DNA of 64,000 nucleotides from Hydractinia symbiolongicarpus (GCF_029227915.1 NC_079876.1:36313828-36377827); one strand, 5' to 3'. Shown: positions 17,405 through 27,351, counted from the first letter of the stretch. Translations and numbers: made by a program. Notes: a model not told the origin generated them from the letters alone.

Positions 17405-17475
17405 TGCATTGGCGGGGAATCGAACCCCAGTCTCCCGCGTGGCAGGCGAGAATTCTACCACTGAACCACCAATGC
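17405..17475 (-). tRNA. tRNA-Gly(GCC), T-stem wobble variant
   Basis: Unit 16. G to A at 17429 makes pair 49-65 a T-G wobble; shared with unit 26. Confidence 0.93.
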
Positions 17476-17591
17476 GTTACTACTCATTTCCAAAATTTCC
17501 GAGTGACAGTGTATCACGTCCCGGTGTGTTAGTAGCCTTAACGGCATTTCAGACATGTGATATTGAGATTTTCAAAATCTCCCAACAGGCA

Positions 17592-17664
17592 GGCGCTGTG
17601 GCTTAGCGGTTAAAGCGCCTGTCTAGTAAACAGGAGATCCCCGGTTCAAATCCGGGCAGTGCCT
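17592..17664 (+). tRNA. tRNA-Thr(AGT)
   Basis: Unit 16, consensus. Confidence 0.95.
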
Positions 17665-17722
17665 TTAGCAGTAATGTTGTGCTTTCTGGTCGGCCTTGTG
17701 GCAATGGCCAGCGGTTTGTCAG

Positions 17723-17804
17723 GCTGCGATGGCCGAGTGGTTAAGGCGTTTGACTAGAAATCAAATGGGATCTTCCCGCGTAGGTTCGAATCCTACTCGC
17801 AGCG
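17723..17804 (+). tRNA. tRNA-Ser(AGA)
   Basis: Unit 16, consensus. Confidence 0.95.
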
Positions 17805-17901
17805 GACGCAAAAAGGTGTTTTTGACACGAACAGAAAGACAGAGCTAGTTCAAATTGTCAGAAAAAGCATGACATCTAAATTACTTAGTGGTGCGAATGT
17901 G

Positions 17902-17973
17902 TCCCGCATGGTCTAGTGGTTAGGATTTCTGGTTTTCACCCAGGCGGCCCGGGTTCGATTCCCGGTGCGGGAA
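17902..17973 (+). tRNA. tRNA-Glu(TTC)
   Basis: Unit 17, consensus. Confidence 0.95.
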
Positions 17974-18049
17974 GTGTACATTTTTTAAGTTAAGTTGCTC
18001 TCTCACGCGTTGATGTTATATACCCTGTGCGTGGATTCCGTCCTTGGCT

Positions 18050-18121
18050 GGGGATATAGCTCAGTGGTAGAGCATTCGACTGCAGATCGAGAGGTCCCTG
18101 GTTCAAACCCGGGTGTCCCCT
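18050..18121 (+). tRNA. tRNA-Cys(GCA)
   Basis: Unit 17, consensus. Confidence 0.95.
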
Positions 18122-18195
18122 ACTAGTTGGCTTTTTGTCCTCTTCGGCACCTGAGTGGTGAGCTGGTGAATTATTCTGGTTACCCAGCAATTTCT

Positions 18196-18277
18196 GCTGC
18201 GATGGCCGAGTGGTTAAGGCGTTAGACTTGAAATCTAATGGGATCTTCCCGCGTAGGTTCGAACCCTACTCGCAGCG
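18196..18277 (+). tRNA. tRNA-Ser(TGA)
   Basis: Unit 17, consensus. Confidence 0.95.
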
Positions 18278-18357
18278 AATCTACAAACATTCTTTTTGAT
18301 CTGGTCAAGTGTCTATCACAACGTACAGACCTTTGCCATGTGATAGAATTGATCATG

Positions 18358-18362
18358 GCCGA

Positions 18363-18413
<51 letters not shown>

Positions 18414-18430
18414 AATCCCGGGTCTCGGCA
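18358..18430 (+). tRNA. tRNA-Phe(GAA)
   Basis: Unit 17, consensus. Confidence 0.95.
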
Positions 18431-18567
18431 TTTTATCACTGCCCAGCAGGGCGGTTTGAGGTGGTGAATGCAAGCAGCCGTAGCACTTTTCTTCAGCTAT
18501 GTTTTTTTATTTATTTTCCTTCCTTTCTTTTTTACGGAGGGTATTTTCAGGTGTAGGTAAAACACGA

Positions 18568-18638
18568 TGCATTGGCGGGGAATCGAACCCCGGTCTCCCG
18601 CGTGGCAGGCGAGAATTCTACCACTGAACCACCAATGC
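18568..18638 (-). tRNA. tRNA-Gly(GCC)
   Basis: Unit 17, consensus. Confidence 0.95.
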
Positions 18639-18754
18639 GTTACTACTCATTTCCAAAATTTCCGAGTGACAGTGTATCACGTCCCGGTGTGTTAGTAGCC
18701 TTAACGGCATTTCAGACGTGTGATATTGAGATTTTCAAAATCTCCCAACAGGCA

Positions 18755-18827
18755 GGCGCTGTGGCTTAGCGGTTAAAGCGCCTGTCTAGTAAACAGGAGA
18801 TCCCCGGTTCAAATCCGGGCAGTGCCT
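18755..18827 (+). tRNA. tRNA-Thr(AGT)
   Basis: Unit 17, consensus. Confidence 0.95.
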
Positions 18828-18885
18828 TTAGCAGTAATGTTGTGCTTTCTGGTCGGCCTTGTGGCAATGGCCAGCGGTTTGTCAG

Positions 18886-18967
18886 GCTACGATGGCCGAG
18901 TGGTTAAGGCGTTTGACTAGAAATCAAATGGGATCTTCCCGCGTAGGTTCGAATCCTACTCGCAGCG
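18886..18967 (+). tRNA. tRNA-Ser(AGA), acceptor variant
   Basis: Unit 17. G to A at 18889 gives an A-C mismatch at pair 4-69; shared with units 19 and 27. Confidence 0.9.
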
Positions 18968-19064
18968 GACGCAAAAAGGTGTTTTTGACACGAACAGAAA
19001 GACAGAGCTAGTTCAAATTGTCAGAAAAAGCATGACATCTAAATTACTTAGTGGTGCGAATGTG

Positions 19065-19136
19065 TCCCGCATGGTCTAGTGGTTAGGATTTCTGGTTTTC
19101 ACCCAGGCGGCCCGGGTTCGATTCCCGGTGCGGGAA
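19065..19136 (+). tRNA. tRNA-Glu(TTC)
   Basis: Unit 18, consensus. Confidence 0.95.
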
Positions 19137-19212
19137 GTGTACATTTTTTAAGTTAAGTTGCTCTCTCACGCGTTGATGTTATATACCCTGTGCGTGGATT
19201 CCGTCCTTGGCT

Positions 19213-19284
19213 GGGGACATAGCTCAGTGGTAGAGCATTCGACTGCAGATCGAGAGGTCCCTGGTTCAAACCCGGGTGTCCCCT
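19213..19284 (+). tRNA. tRNA-Cys(GCA), C6 variant
   Basis: Unit 18. T to C at 19218 turns the 6-67 wobble into a C-G pair; shared with units 20 and 28. Confidence 0.95.
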
Positions 19285-19358
19285 ACTAGTTGGCTTTTTG
19301 TCCTCTTCGGCACCTGAGTGGTGAGCTGGTGAATTATTCTGGTTACCCAGCAATTTCT

Positions 19359-19440
19359 GCTGCGATGGCCGAGTGGTTAAGGCGTTAGACTTGAAATCTA
19401 ATGGGATCTTCCCGCGTAGGTTCGAACCCTACTCGCAGCG
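19359..19440 (+). tRNA. tRNA-Ser(TGA)
   Basis: Unit 18, consensus gene; its T5 terminator is reduced to T4. Confidence 0.95.
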
Positions 19441-19520
19441 AATCTACAAACATTCCTTTTGATCTGGTCAAGTGTCTATCACAACGTACAGACCTTTGCC
19501 ATGTGATAGAATTGATCATG

Positions 19521-19525
19521 GCCGA

Positions 19526-19576
<51 letters not shown>

Positions 19577-19593
19577 AATCCCGGGTCTCGGCA
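19521..19593 (+). tRNA. tRNA-Phe(GAA)
   Basis: Unit 18, consensus. Confidence 0.95.
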
Positions 19594-19730
19594 TTTTATC
19601 ACTGCCCAGCAGGGCGGTTTGAGGTGGTGAATGCAAGCAGCCGTAGCACTTTTCTTCAGCTATGTTTTTTTATTTATTTTCCTTCCTTTCTTTTTTACGG
19701 AGGGTATTTTCAGGTGTAGGTAAAACACGA

Positions 19731-19801
19731 TGCATTGGCGGGGAATCGAACCCCGGTCTCCCGCGTGGCAGGCGAGAATTCTACCACTGAACCACCAATG
19801 C
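19731..19801 (-). tRNA. tRNA-Gly(GCC)
   Basis: Unit 18, consensus. Confidence 0.95.
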
Positions 19802-19917
19802 GTTACTACTCATTTCAAAAATTTCCGAGTGACAGTGTATCACGTCCCGGTGTGTTAGTAGCCTTAACGGCATTTCAGACGTGTGATATTGAGATTTTCA
19901 AAATCTCCCAACAGGCA

Positions 19918-19990
19918 GGCGCTGTGGCTTAGCGGTTAAAGCGCCTGTCTAGTAAACAGGAGATCCCCGGTTCAAATCCGGGCAGTGCCT
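19918..19990 (+). tRNA. tRNA-Thr(AGT)
   Basis: Unit 18, consensus. Confidence 0.95.
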
Positions 19991-20048
19991 TTAGCAGTAA
20001 TGTTGTGCTTTCTGGTCGGCCTTGTGGCAATGGCCAGCGGTTTGTCAG

Positions 20049-20130
20049 GCTGCGATGGCCGAGTGGTTAAGGCGTTTGACTAGAAATCAAATGGGATCTT
20101 CCCGCGTAGGTTCGAATCCTACTCGCAGCG
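20049..20130 (+). tRNA. tRNA-Ser(AGA)
   Basis: Unit 18, consensus. Confidence 0.95.
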
Positions 20131-20227
20131 GACGCAAAAAGGTGTTTTTGACACGAACAGAAAGACAGAGCTAGTTCAAATTGTCAGAAAAAGCATGACA
20201 TCTAAATTACTTAGTGGTGCGAATGTG

Positions 20228-20299
20228 TCCCGCATGGTCTAGTGGTTAGGATTTCTGGTTTTCACCCAGGCGGCCCGGGTTCGATTCCCGGTGCGGGAA
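20228..20299 (+). tRNA. tRNA-Glu(TTC)
   Basis: Unit 19, consensus. Confidence 0.95.
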
Positions 20300-20375
20300 G
20301 TGTACATTTTTTAAGTTAAGTTGCTCTCTCACGCGTTGATGTTATATACCCTGTGCGTGGATTCCGTCCTTGGCT

Positions 20376-20447
20376 GGGGATATAGCTCAGTGGTAGAGCA
20401 TTCGACTGCAGATCGAGAGGTCCCTGGTTCAAACCCGGGTGTCCCCT
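20376..20447 (+). tRNA. tRNA-Cys(GCA)
   Basis: Unit 19, consensus. Confidence 0.95.
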
Positions 20448-20521
20448 ACTAGTTGGCTTTTTGTCCTCTTCGGCACCTGAGTGGTGAGCTGGTGAATTAT
20501 TCTGGTTACCCAGCAATTTCT

Positions 20522-20603
20522 GCTGCGATGGCCGAGTGGTTAAGGCGTTAGACTTGAAATCTAATGGGATCTTCCCGCGTAGGTTCGAACCCTACTCGCA
20601 GCG
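20522..20603 (+). tRNA. tRNA-Ser(TGA)
   Basis: Unit 19, consensus. Confidence 0.95.
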
Positions 20604-20683
20604 AATCTACAAACATTCTTTTTGATCTGGTCAAGTGTCTATCACAACGTACAGACCTTTGCCATGTGATAGAATTGATCATG

Positions 20684-20688
20684 GCCGA

Positions 20689-20739
<51 letters not shown>

Positions 20740-20756
20740 AATCCCGGGTCTCGGCA
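20684..20756 (+). tRNA. tRNA-Phe(GAA)
   Basis: Unit 19, consensus. Confidence 0.95.
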
Positions 20757-20893
20757 TTTTATCACTGCCCAGCAGGGCGGTTTGAGGTGGTGAATGCAAG
20801 CAGCCGTAGCACTTTTCTTCAGCTATGTTTTTTTATTTATTTTCCTTCCTTTCTTTTTTACGGAGGGTATTTTCAGGTGTAGGTAAAACACGA

Positions 20894-20964
20894 TGCATTG
20901 GCGGGGAATCGAACCCCGGTCTCCCGCGTGGCAGGCGAGAATTCTACCACTGAACCACCAATGC
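20894..20964 (-). tRNA. tRNA-Gly(GCC)
   Basis: Unit 19, consensus. Confidence 0.95.
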
Positions 20965-21080
20965 GTTACTACTCATTTCCAAAATTTCCGAGTGACAGTG
21001 TATCACGTCCCGGTGTGTTAGTAGCCTTAACGGCATTTCAGACGTGTGATATTGAGATTTTCAAAATCTCCCAACAGGCA

Positions 21081-21153
21081 GGCGCTGTGGCTTAGCGGTT
21101 AAAGCGCCTGTCTAGTAAACAGGAGATCCCCGGTTCAAATCCGGGCAGTGCCT
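21081..21153 (+). tRNA. tRNA-Thr(AGT)
   Basis: Unit 19, consensus. Confidence 0.95.
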
Positions 21154-21211
21154 TTAGCAGTAATGTTGTGCTTTCTGGTCGGCCTTGTGGCAATGGCCAG
21201 CGGTTTGTCAG

Positions 21212-21293
21212 GCTACGATGGCCGAGTGGTTAAGGCGTTTGACTAGAAATCAAATGGGATCTTCCCGCGTAGGTTCGAATCCTACTCGCAGCG
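21212..21293 (+). tRNA. tRNA-Ser(AGA), acceptor variant
   Basis: Unit 19. A at 21215, as in unit 17. Confidence 0.9.
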
Positions 21294-21390
21294 GACGCAA
21301 AAAGGTGTTTTTGACACGAACAGAAAGACAGAGCTAGTTCAAATTGTCAGAAAAAGCATGACATCTAAATTACTTAGTGGTGCGAATGTG

Positions 21391-21462
21391 TCCCGCATGG
21401 TCTAGTGGTTAGGATTTCTGGTTTTCACCCAGGCGGCCCGGGTTCGATTCCCGGTGCGGGAA
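21391..21462 (+). tRNA. tRNA-Glu(TTC)
   Basis: Unit 20, consensus. Confidence 0.95.
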
Positions 21463-21538
21463 GTGTACATTTTTTAAGTTAAGTTGCTCTCTCACGCGTT
21501 GATGTTATATACCCTGTGCGTGGATTCCGTCCTTGGCT

Positions 21539-21610
21539 GGGGACATAGCTCAGTGGTAGAGCATTCGACTGCAGATCGAGAGGTCCCTGGTTCAAACCCG
21601 GGTGTCCCCT
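21539..21610 (+). tRNA. tRNA-Cys(GCA), C6 variant
   Basis: Unit 20. C at 21544, as in unit 18. Confidence 0.95.
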
Positions 21611-21684
21611 ACTAGTTGGCTTTTTGTCCTCTTCGGCACCTGAGTGGTGAGCTGGTGAATTATTCTGGTTACCCAGCAATTTCT

Positions 21685-21766
21685 GCTGCGATGGCCGAGT
21701 GGTTAAGGCGTTAGACTTGAAATCTAATGGGATCTTCCCGCGTAGGTTCGAACCCTACTCGCAGCG
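21685..21766 (+). tRNA. tRNA-Ser(TGA)
   Basis: Unit 20, consensus. Confidence 0.95.
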
Positions 21767-21846
21767 AATCTACAAACATTCTTTTTGATCTGGTCAAGTG
21801 TCTATCACAACGTACAGACCTTTGCCATGTGATAGAATTGATCATG

Positions 21847-21851
21847 GCCGA

Positions 21852-21902
<51 letters not shown>

Positions 21903-21919
21903 AATCCCGGGTCTCGGCA
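21847..21919 (+). tRNA. tRNA-Phe(GAA)
   Basis: Unit 20, consensus. Confidence 0.95.
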
Positions 21920-22056
21920 TTTTATCACTGCCCAGCAGGGCGGTTTGAGGTGGTGAATGCAAGCAGCCGTAGCACTTTTCTTCAGCTATGTTTTTTTATT
22001 TATTTTCCTTCCTTTCTTTTTTACGGAGGGTATTTTCAGGTGTAGGTAAAACACGA

Positions 22057-22127
22057 TGCATTGGCGGGGAATCGAACCCCGGTCTCCCGCGTGGCAGGCG
22101 AGAATTCTACCACTGAACCACCAATGC
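22057..22127 (-). tRNA. tRNA-Gly(GCC)
   Basis: Unit 20, consensus. Confidence 0.95.
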
Positions 22128-22243
22128 GTTACTACTCATTTCAAAAATTTCCGAGTGACAGTGTATCACGTCCCGGTGTGTTAGTAGCCTTAACGGCATT
22201 TCAGACGTGTGATATTGAGATTTTCAAAATCTCCCAACAGGCA

Positions 22244-22316
22244 GGCGCTGTGGCTTAGCGGTTAAAGCGCCTGTCTAGTAAACAGGAGATCCCCGGTTCA
22301 AATCCGGGCAGTGCCT
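22244..22316 (+). tRNA. tRNA-Thr(AGT)
   Basis: Unit 20, consensus. Confidence 0.95.
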
Positions 22317-22374
22317 TTAGCAGTAATGTTGTGCTTTCTGGTCGGCCTTGTGGCAATGGCCAGCGGTTTGTCAG

Positions 22375-22456
22375 GCTGCGATGGCCGAGTGGTTAAGGCG
22401 TTTGACTAGAAATCAAATGGGATCTTCCCGCGTAGGTTCGAATCCTACTCGCAGCG
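22375..22456 (+). tRNA. tRNA-Ser(AGA)
   Basis: Unit 20, consensus. Confidence 0.95.
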
Positions 22457-22553
22457 GACGCAAAAAGGTGTTTTTGACACGAACAGAAAGACAGAGCTAG
22501 TTCAAATTGTCAGAAAAAGCATGACATCTAAATTACTTAGTGGTGCGAATGTG

Positions 22554-22625
22554 TCCCGCATGGTCTAGTGGTTAGGATTTCTGGTTTTCACCCAGGCGGC
22601 CCGGGTTCGATTCCCGGCGCGGGAA
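22554..22625 (+). tRNA. tRNA-Glu(TTC), acceptor variant
   Basis: Unit 21. T to C at 22618 gives an A-C mismatch at pair 7-66; shared with unit 30. Confidence 0.9.
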
Positions 22626-22701
22626 GTGTACATTTTTTAAGTTAAGTTGCTCTCTCACGCGTTGATGTTATATACCCTGTGCGTGGATTCCGTCCTTGGC
22701 T

Positions 22702-22773
22702 GGGGATATAGCTCAGTGGTAGAGCATTCGACTGCAGATCGAGAGGTCCCTGGTTCAAACCCGGGTGTCCCCT
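22702..22773 (+). tRNA. tRNA-Cys(GCA)
   Basis: Unit 21, consensus. Confidence 0.95.
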
Positions 22774-22847
22774 ACTAGTTGGCTTTTTGTCCTCTTCGGC
22801 ACCTGAGTGGTGAGCTGGTGAATTATTCTGGTTACCCAGCAATTTCT

Positions 22848-22929
22848 GCTGCGATGGCCGAGTGGTTAAGGCGTTAGACTTGAAATCTAATGGGATCTTC
22901 CCGCGTAGGTTCGAACCCTACTCGCAGCG
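22848..22929 (+). tRNA. tRNA-Ser(TGA)
   Basis: Unit 21, consensus. Confidence 0.95.
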
Positions 22930-23009
22930 AATCTACAAACATTCTTTTTGATCTGGTCAAGTGTCTATCACAACGTACAGACCTTTGCCATGTGATGGAA
23001 TTGATCATG

Positions 23010-23014
23010 GCCGA

Positions 23015-23065
<51 letters not shown>

Positions 23066-23082
23066 AATCCCGGGTCTCGGCA
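23010..23082 (+). tRNA. tRNA-Phe(GAA)
   Basis: Unit 21, consensus. Confidence 0.95.
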
Positions 23083-23219
23083 TTTTATCACTGCCCAGCA
23101 GGGCGGTTTGAGGTGGTGAATGCAAGCAGCCGTAGCACTTTTCTTCAGCTATGTTTTTTTATTTATTTTCCTTCCTTTCTTTTTTACGGAGGGTATTTTC
23201 AGGTGTAGGTAAAACACGA

Positions 23220-23290
23220 TGCATTGGCGGGGAATCGAACCCCGGTCTCCCGCGTGGCAGGCGAGAATTCTACCACTGAACCACCAATGC
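23220..23290 (-). tRNA. tRNA-Gly(GCC)
   Basis: Unit 21, consensus. Confidence 0.95.
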
Positions 23291-23406
23291 GTTACTACTC
23301 ATTTCCAAAATTTCCGAGTGACAGTGTATCACGTCCCGGTGTGTTAGTAGCCTTAACGGCATTTCAGACGTGTGATATTGAGATTTTCAAAATCTCCCAA
23401 CAGGCC

Positions 23407-23479
23407 GGCGCTGTGGCTTAGCGGTTAAAGCGCCTGTCTAGTAAACAGGAGATCCCCGGTTCAAATCCGGGCAGTGCCT
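23407..23479 (+). tRNA. tRNA-Thr(AGT)
   Basis: Unit 21, consensus gene with A to C at position -1. Confidence 0.95.
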
Positions 23480-23537
23480 TTAGCAGTAATGTTGTGCTTT
23501 CTGGTCGGCCTTGTGGCAATGGCCAGCGGTTTGTCAG

Positions 23538-23619
23538 GCTGCGATGGCCGAGTGGTTAAGGCGTTTGACTAGAAATCAAATGGGATCTTCCCGCGTAGGT
23601 TCGAATCCTACTCGCAGCG
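23538..23619 (+). tRNA. tRNA-Ser(AGA)
   Basis: Unit 21, consensus; a 3' flank variant is shared with unit 31. Confidence 0.95.
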
Positions 23620-23716
23620 GAAGCAAAAAGGTGTTTTTGACACGAACAGAAAGACAGAGCTAGTTCAAATTGTCAGAAAAAGCATGACATCTAAATTACT
23701 TAGTGGTGCGAATGTG

Positions 23717-23788
23717 TCCCGCATGGTCTAGTGGTTAGGATTTCTGGTTTTCACCCAGGCGGCCCGGGTTCGATTCCCGGTGCGGGAA
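23717..23788 (+). tRNA. tRNA-Glu(TTC)
   Basis: Unit 22, consensus. Confidence 0.95.
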
Positions 23789-23864
23789 GTGTACATTTTT
23801 TAAGTTAAGTTGCTCTCTCACGCGTTGATGTTATATACCCTGTGCGTGGATTCCGTCCTTGGCT

Positions 23865-23936
23865 GGGGATATAGCTCAGTGGTAGAGCATTCGACTGCAG
23901 ATCGAGAGGTCCCTGGTTCAAACCCGGGTGTCCCCT
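23865..23936 (+). tRNA. tRNA-Cys(GCA)
   Basis: Unit 22, consensus. Confidence 0.95.
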
Positions 23937-24010
23937 ACTAGTTGGCTTTTTGTCCTCTTCGGCACCTGAGTGGTGAGCTGGTGAATTATTCTGGTTACCC
24001 AGCAATTTCT

Positions 24011-24092
24011 GCTGCGATGGCCGAGTGGTTAAGGCGTTAGACTTGAAATCTAATGGGATCTTCCCGCGTAGGTTCGAACCCTACTCGCAGCG
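24011..24092 (+). tRNA. tRNA-Ser(TGA)
   Basis: Unit 22, consensus. Confidence 0.95.
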
Positions 24093-24172
24093 AATCTACA
24101 AACATTCTTTTTGATCTGGTCAAGTGTCTATCACAACGTACAGACCTTTGCCATGTGATAGAATTGATCATG

Positions 24173-24177
24173 GCCGA

Positions 24178-24228
<51 letters not shown>

Positions 24229-24245
24229 AATCCCGGGTCTCGGCA
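24173..24245 (+). tRNA. tRNA-Phe(GAA)
   Basis: Unit 22, consensus. Confidence 0.95.
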
Positions 24246-24382
24246 TTTTATCACTGCCCAGCAGGGCGGTTTGAGGTGGTGAATGCAAGCAGCCGTAGCA
24301 CTTTTCTTCAGCTATGTTTTTTTATTTATTTTCCTTCCTTTCTTTTTTACGGAGGGTATTTTCAGGTGTAGGTAAAACACGA

Positions 24383-24453
24383 TGCATTGGCGGGGAATCG
24401 AACCCCGGTCTCCCGCGTGGCAGGCGAGAATTCTACCACTGAACCACCAATGC
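24383..24453 (-). tRNA. tRNA-Gly(GCC)
   Basis: Unit 22, consensus. Confidence 0.95.
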
Positions 24454-24569
24454 GTTACTACTCATTTCCAAAATTTCCGAGTGACAGTGTATCACGTCCC
24501 GGTGTGTTAGTAGCCTTAACGGCATTTCAGACGTGTGATATTGAGATTTTCAAAATCTCCCAACAGGCA

Positions 24570-24642
24570 GGCGCTGTGGCTTAGCGGTTAAAGCGCCTGT
24601 CTAGTAAACAGGAGATCCCCGGTTCAAATCCGGGCAGTGCCT
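24570..24642 (+). tRNA. tRNA-Thr(AGT)
   Basis: Unit 22, consensus. Confidence 0.95.
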
Positions 24643-24700
24643 TTAGCAGTAATGTTGTGCTTTCTGGTCGGCCTTGTGGCAATGGCCAGCGGTTTGTCAG

Positions 24701-24782
24701 GCTGCGATGGCCGAGTGGTTAAGGCGTTTGACTAGAAATCAAATGGGATCTTCCCGCGTAGGTTCGAATCCTACTCGCAGCG
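24701..24782 (+). tRNA. tRNA-Ser(AGA)
   Basis: Unit 22, consensus. Confidence 0.95.
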
Positions 24783-24879
24783 GACGCAAAAAGGTGTTTT
24801 TGACACGAACAGAAAGACAGAGCTAGTTCAAATTGTCAGAACAAGCATGACATCTAAATTACTTAGTGGTGCGAATGTG

Positions 24880-24951
24880 TCCCGCATGGTCTAGTGGTTA
24901 GGATTTCTGGTTTTCACCCAGGCGGCCCGGGTTCGATTCCCGGTGCGGGAA
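24880..24951 (+). tRNA. tRNA-Glu(TTC)
   Basis: Unit 23, consensus. Confidence 0.95.
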
Positions 24952-25027
24952 GTGTACATTTTTTAAGTTAAGTTGCTCTCTCACGCGTTGATGTTATATA
25001 CCCTGTGCGTGGATTCCGTCCTTGGCT

Positions 25028-25099
25028 GGGGATATAGCTCAGTGGTAGAGCATTCGACTGCAGATCGAGAGGTCCCTGGTTCAAACCCGGGTGTCCCCT
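25028..25099 (+). tRNA. tRNA-Cys(GCA)
   Basis: Unit 23, consensus. Confidence 0.95.
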
Positions 25100-25173
25100 A
25101 CTAGTTTGCTTTTTGTCCTCTTCGGCACCTGAGTGGTGAGCTGGTGAATTATTCTGGTTACCCAGCAATTTCT

Positions 25174-25255
25174 GCTGCGATGCCCGAGTGGTTAAGGCGT
25201 TAGACTTGAAATCTAATGGGATCTTCCCGCGTAGGTTCGAACCCTACTCGCAGCG
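25174..25255 (+). tRNA. tRNA-Ser(TGA), D-stem variant
   Basis: Unit 23. G to C at 25183 breaks pair 10-25 and alters the A box. Confidence 0.86.
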
Positions 25256-25335
25256 AATCTACAAACATTCTTTTTGATCTGGTCAAGTGTCTATCACAAC
25301 GTACAGACCTTTGCCATGTGATAGAATTGATCATG

Positions 25336-25340
25336 GCCGA

Positions 25341-25391
<51 letters not shown>

Positions 25392-25408
25392 AATCCCGGG
25401 TCTCGGCA
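25336..25408 (+). tRNA. tRNA-Phe(GAA)
   Basis: Unit 23, consensus. Confidence 0.95.
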
Positions 25409-25545
25409 TTTTATCACTGCCCAGCAGGGCGGTTTGAGGTGGTGAATGCAAGCAGCCGTAGCACTTTTCTTCAGCTATGTTTTTTTATTTATTTTCCTTC
25501 CTTTCTTTTTTACGGAGGGTATTTTCAGGTGTAGGTAAAACACGA

Positions 25546-25616
25546 TGCATTGGCGGGGAATCGAACCCCGGTCTCCCGCGTGGCAGGCGAGAATTCTACC
25601 ACTGAACCACCAATGC
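25546..25616 (-). tRNA. tRNA-Gly(GCC)
   Basis: Unit 23, consensus. Confidence 0.95.
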
Positions 25617-25732
25617 GTTACTACTCATTTCCAAAATTTCCGAGTGACAGTGTATCACGTCCCGGTGTGTTAGTAGCCTTAACGGCATTTCAGACGTGTG
25701 ATATTGAGATTTTCAAAATCTCCCAACAGGCA

Positions 25733-25804
25733 GGCGCTGTGGCTTAGCGGTAAAGCGCCTGTCTAGTAAACAGGAGATCCCCGGTTCAAATCCGGGCAGT
25801 GCCT
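25733..25804 (+). tRNA. tRNA-Thr(AGT), 72-nt D-loop deletion form
   Basis: Unit 23. One T is missing from the GGTTAAA of the D-loop. D-loop length varies naturally, so it may still work, though the A-B box spacing shrinks by 1. Shared with units 24, 33 and 34. Confidence 0.92.
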
Positions 25805-25862
25805 TTAGCAGTAATGTTGTGCTTTCCGGTCGGCCTTGTGGCAATGGCCAGCGGTTTGTCAG

Positions 25863-25944
25863 GCTGCGATGGCCGAGTGGTTAAGGCGTTTGACTAGAAA
25901 TCAAATGGGATCTTCCCGCGTAGGTTCGAATCCTACTCGCAGCG
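25863..25944 (+). tRNA. tRNA-Ser(AGA)
   Basis: Unit 23, consensus. Confidence 0.95.
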
Positions 25945-26041
25945 GACGCAAAAAGGTGTTTTTGACACGAACAGAAAGACAGAGCTAGTTCAAATTGTCA
26001 GAAAAAGCATGACATCTAAATTACTTAGTGGTGCGAATGTG

Positions 26042-26113
26042 TCCCGCATGGTCTAGTGGTTAGGATTTCTGGTTTTCACCCAGGCGGCCCGGGTTCGATT
26101 CCCGGTGCGGGAA
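26042..26113 (+). tRNA. tRNA-Glu(TTC)
   Basis: Unit 24, consensus. Confidence 0.95.
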
Positions 26114-26189
26114 GTGTACATTTTTTAAGTTAAGTTCCTCTCTCACGCGTTGATGTTATATACCCTGTGCGTGGATTCTGTCCTTGGCT

Positions 26190-26261
26190 GGGGATATAGC
26201 TCAGTGGTAGAGCATTCGACTGCAGATCGAGAGGTCCCTGGTTCAAACCCGGGTGTCCCCT
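26190..26261 (+). tRNA. tRNA-Cys(GCA)
   Basis: Unit 24, consensus. Confidence 0.95.
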
Positions 26262-26335
26262 ACTAGTTGGCTTTTTGTCCTCTTCGGCACCTGAGTGGTG
26301 AGCTGGTGAATTATTCTGGTTACCCAGCAATTTCT

Positions 26336-26417
26336 GCTGCGATGGCCGAGTGGTTAAGGCGTTAGACTTGAAATCTAATGGGATCTTCCCGCGTAGGTTC
26401 GAACCCTACTCGCAGCG
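26336..26417 (+). tRNA. tRNA-Ser(TGA)
   Basis: Unit 24, consensus. Confidence 0.95.
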
Positions 26418-26497
26418 AATCTACAAACATTCTTTTTGATCTGGTCAAGTGTCTATCACAACGTACAGACCTTTGCCATGTGATAGAATTGATCATG

Positions 26498-26502
26498 GCC
26501 GA

Positions 26503-26553
<51 letters not shown>

Positions 26554-26570
26554 AATCCCGGGTCTCGGCA
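26498..26570 (+). tRNA. tRNA-Phe(GAA)
   Basis: Unit 24, consensus. Confidence 0.95.
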
Positions 26571-26707
26571 TTTTATCACTGCCCAGCAGGGCGGTTTGAG
26601 GTGGTGAATGCAAGCAGCCGTAGCACTTTTCTTCAGCTATGTTTTTTTATTTATTTTCCTTCCTTTCTTTTTTACGGAGGGTATTTTCAGGTGTAGGTAA
26701 AACACGA

Positions 26708-26778
26708 TGCATTGGCGAGGAATCGAACCCCGGTCTCCCGCGTGGCAGGCGAGAATTCTACCACTGAACCACCAATGC
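26708..26778 (-). tRNA. tRNA-Gly(GCC), T63 variant
   Basis: Unit 24. G to A at 26718 makes pair 51-63 a G-T wobble; also in units 25, 31, 34 and 35. Confidence 0.94.
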
Positions 26779-26894
26779 GTTACTACTCATTTCCAAAATT
26801 TCCGAGTGACAGTGTATCACGTCCCGGTGTGTTAGTAGCCTTAACGGCATTTCAGACGTGTGATATTGAGATTTTCAAAATCTCCCAACAGGCA

Positions 26895-26966
26895 GGCGCT
26901 GTGGCTTAGCGGTAAAGCGCCTGTCTAGTAAACAGGAGATCCCCGGTTCAAATCCGGGCAGTGCCT
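26895..26966 (+). tRNA. tRNA-Thr(AGT), 72-nt D-loop deletion form
   Basis: Unit 24. Same single-T deletion as unit 23. Confidence 0.92.
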
Positions 26967-27024
26967 TTAGCAGTAATGTTGTGCTTTCCGGTCGGCCTTG
27001 TGGCAATGGCCAGCGGTTTGTCAG

Positions 27025-27106
27025 GCTGCGATGGCCGAGTGGTTAAGGCGTTTGACTAGAAATCAAATGGGATCTTCCCGCGTAGGTTCGAATCCTACTC
27101 GCAGCG
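27025..27106 (+). tRNA. tRNA-Ser(AGA)
   Basis: Unit 24, consensus. Confidence 0.95.
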
Positions 27107-27203
27107 GACGCAAAAAGGTGTTTTTGACACGAACAGAAAGACAGAGCTAGTTCAAATTGTCAGAAAAAGCATGACATCTAAATTACTTAGTGGTGCGAAT
27201 GTG

Positions 27204-27275
27204 TCCCGCATGGTCTAGTGGTTAGGATTTCTGGTTTTCACCCAGGCGGCCCAGGTTCGATTCCCGGTGCGGGAA
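27204..27275 (+). tRNA. tRNA-Glu(TTC), T-stem variant
   Basis: Unit 25. G to A at 27253 gives an A-C mismatch at pair 51-63; shared with unit 35. Confidence 0.9.
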
Positions 27276-27351
27276 GTGTACATTTTTTAAGTTAAGTTGC
27301 TCTCTCACGCGTTGATGTTATATACCCTGTGCGTGGATTCCGTCCTTGGCT

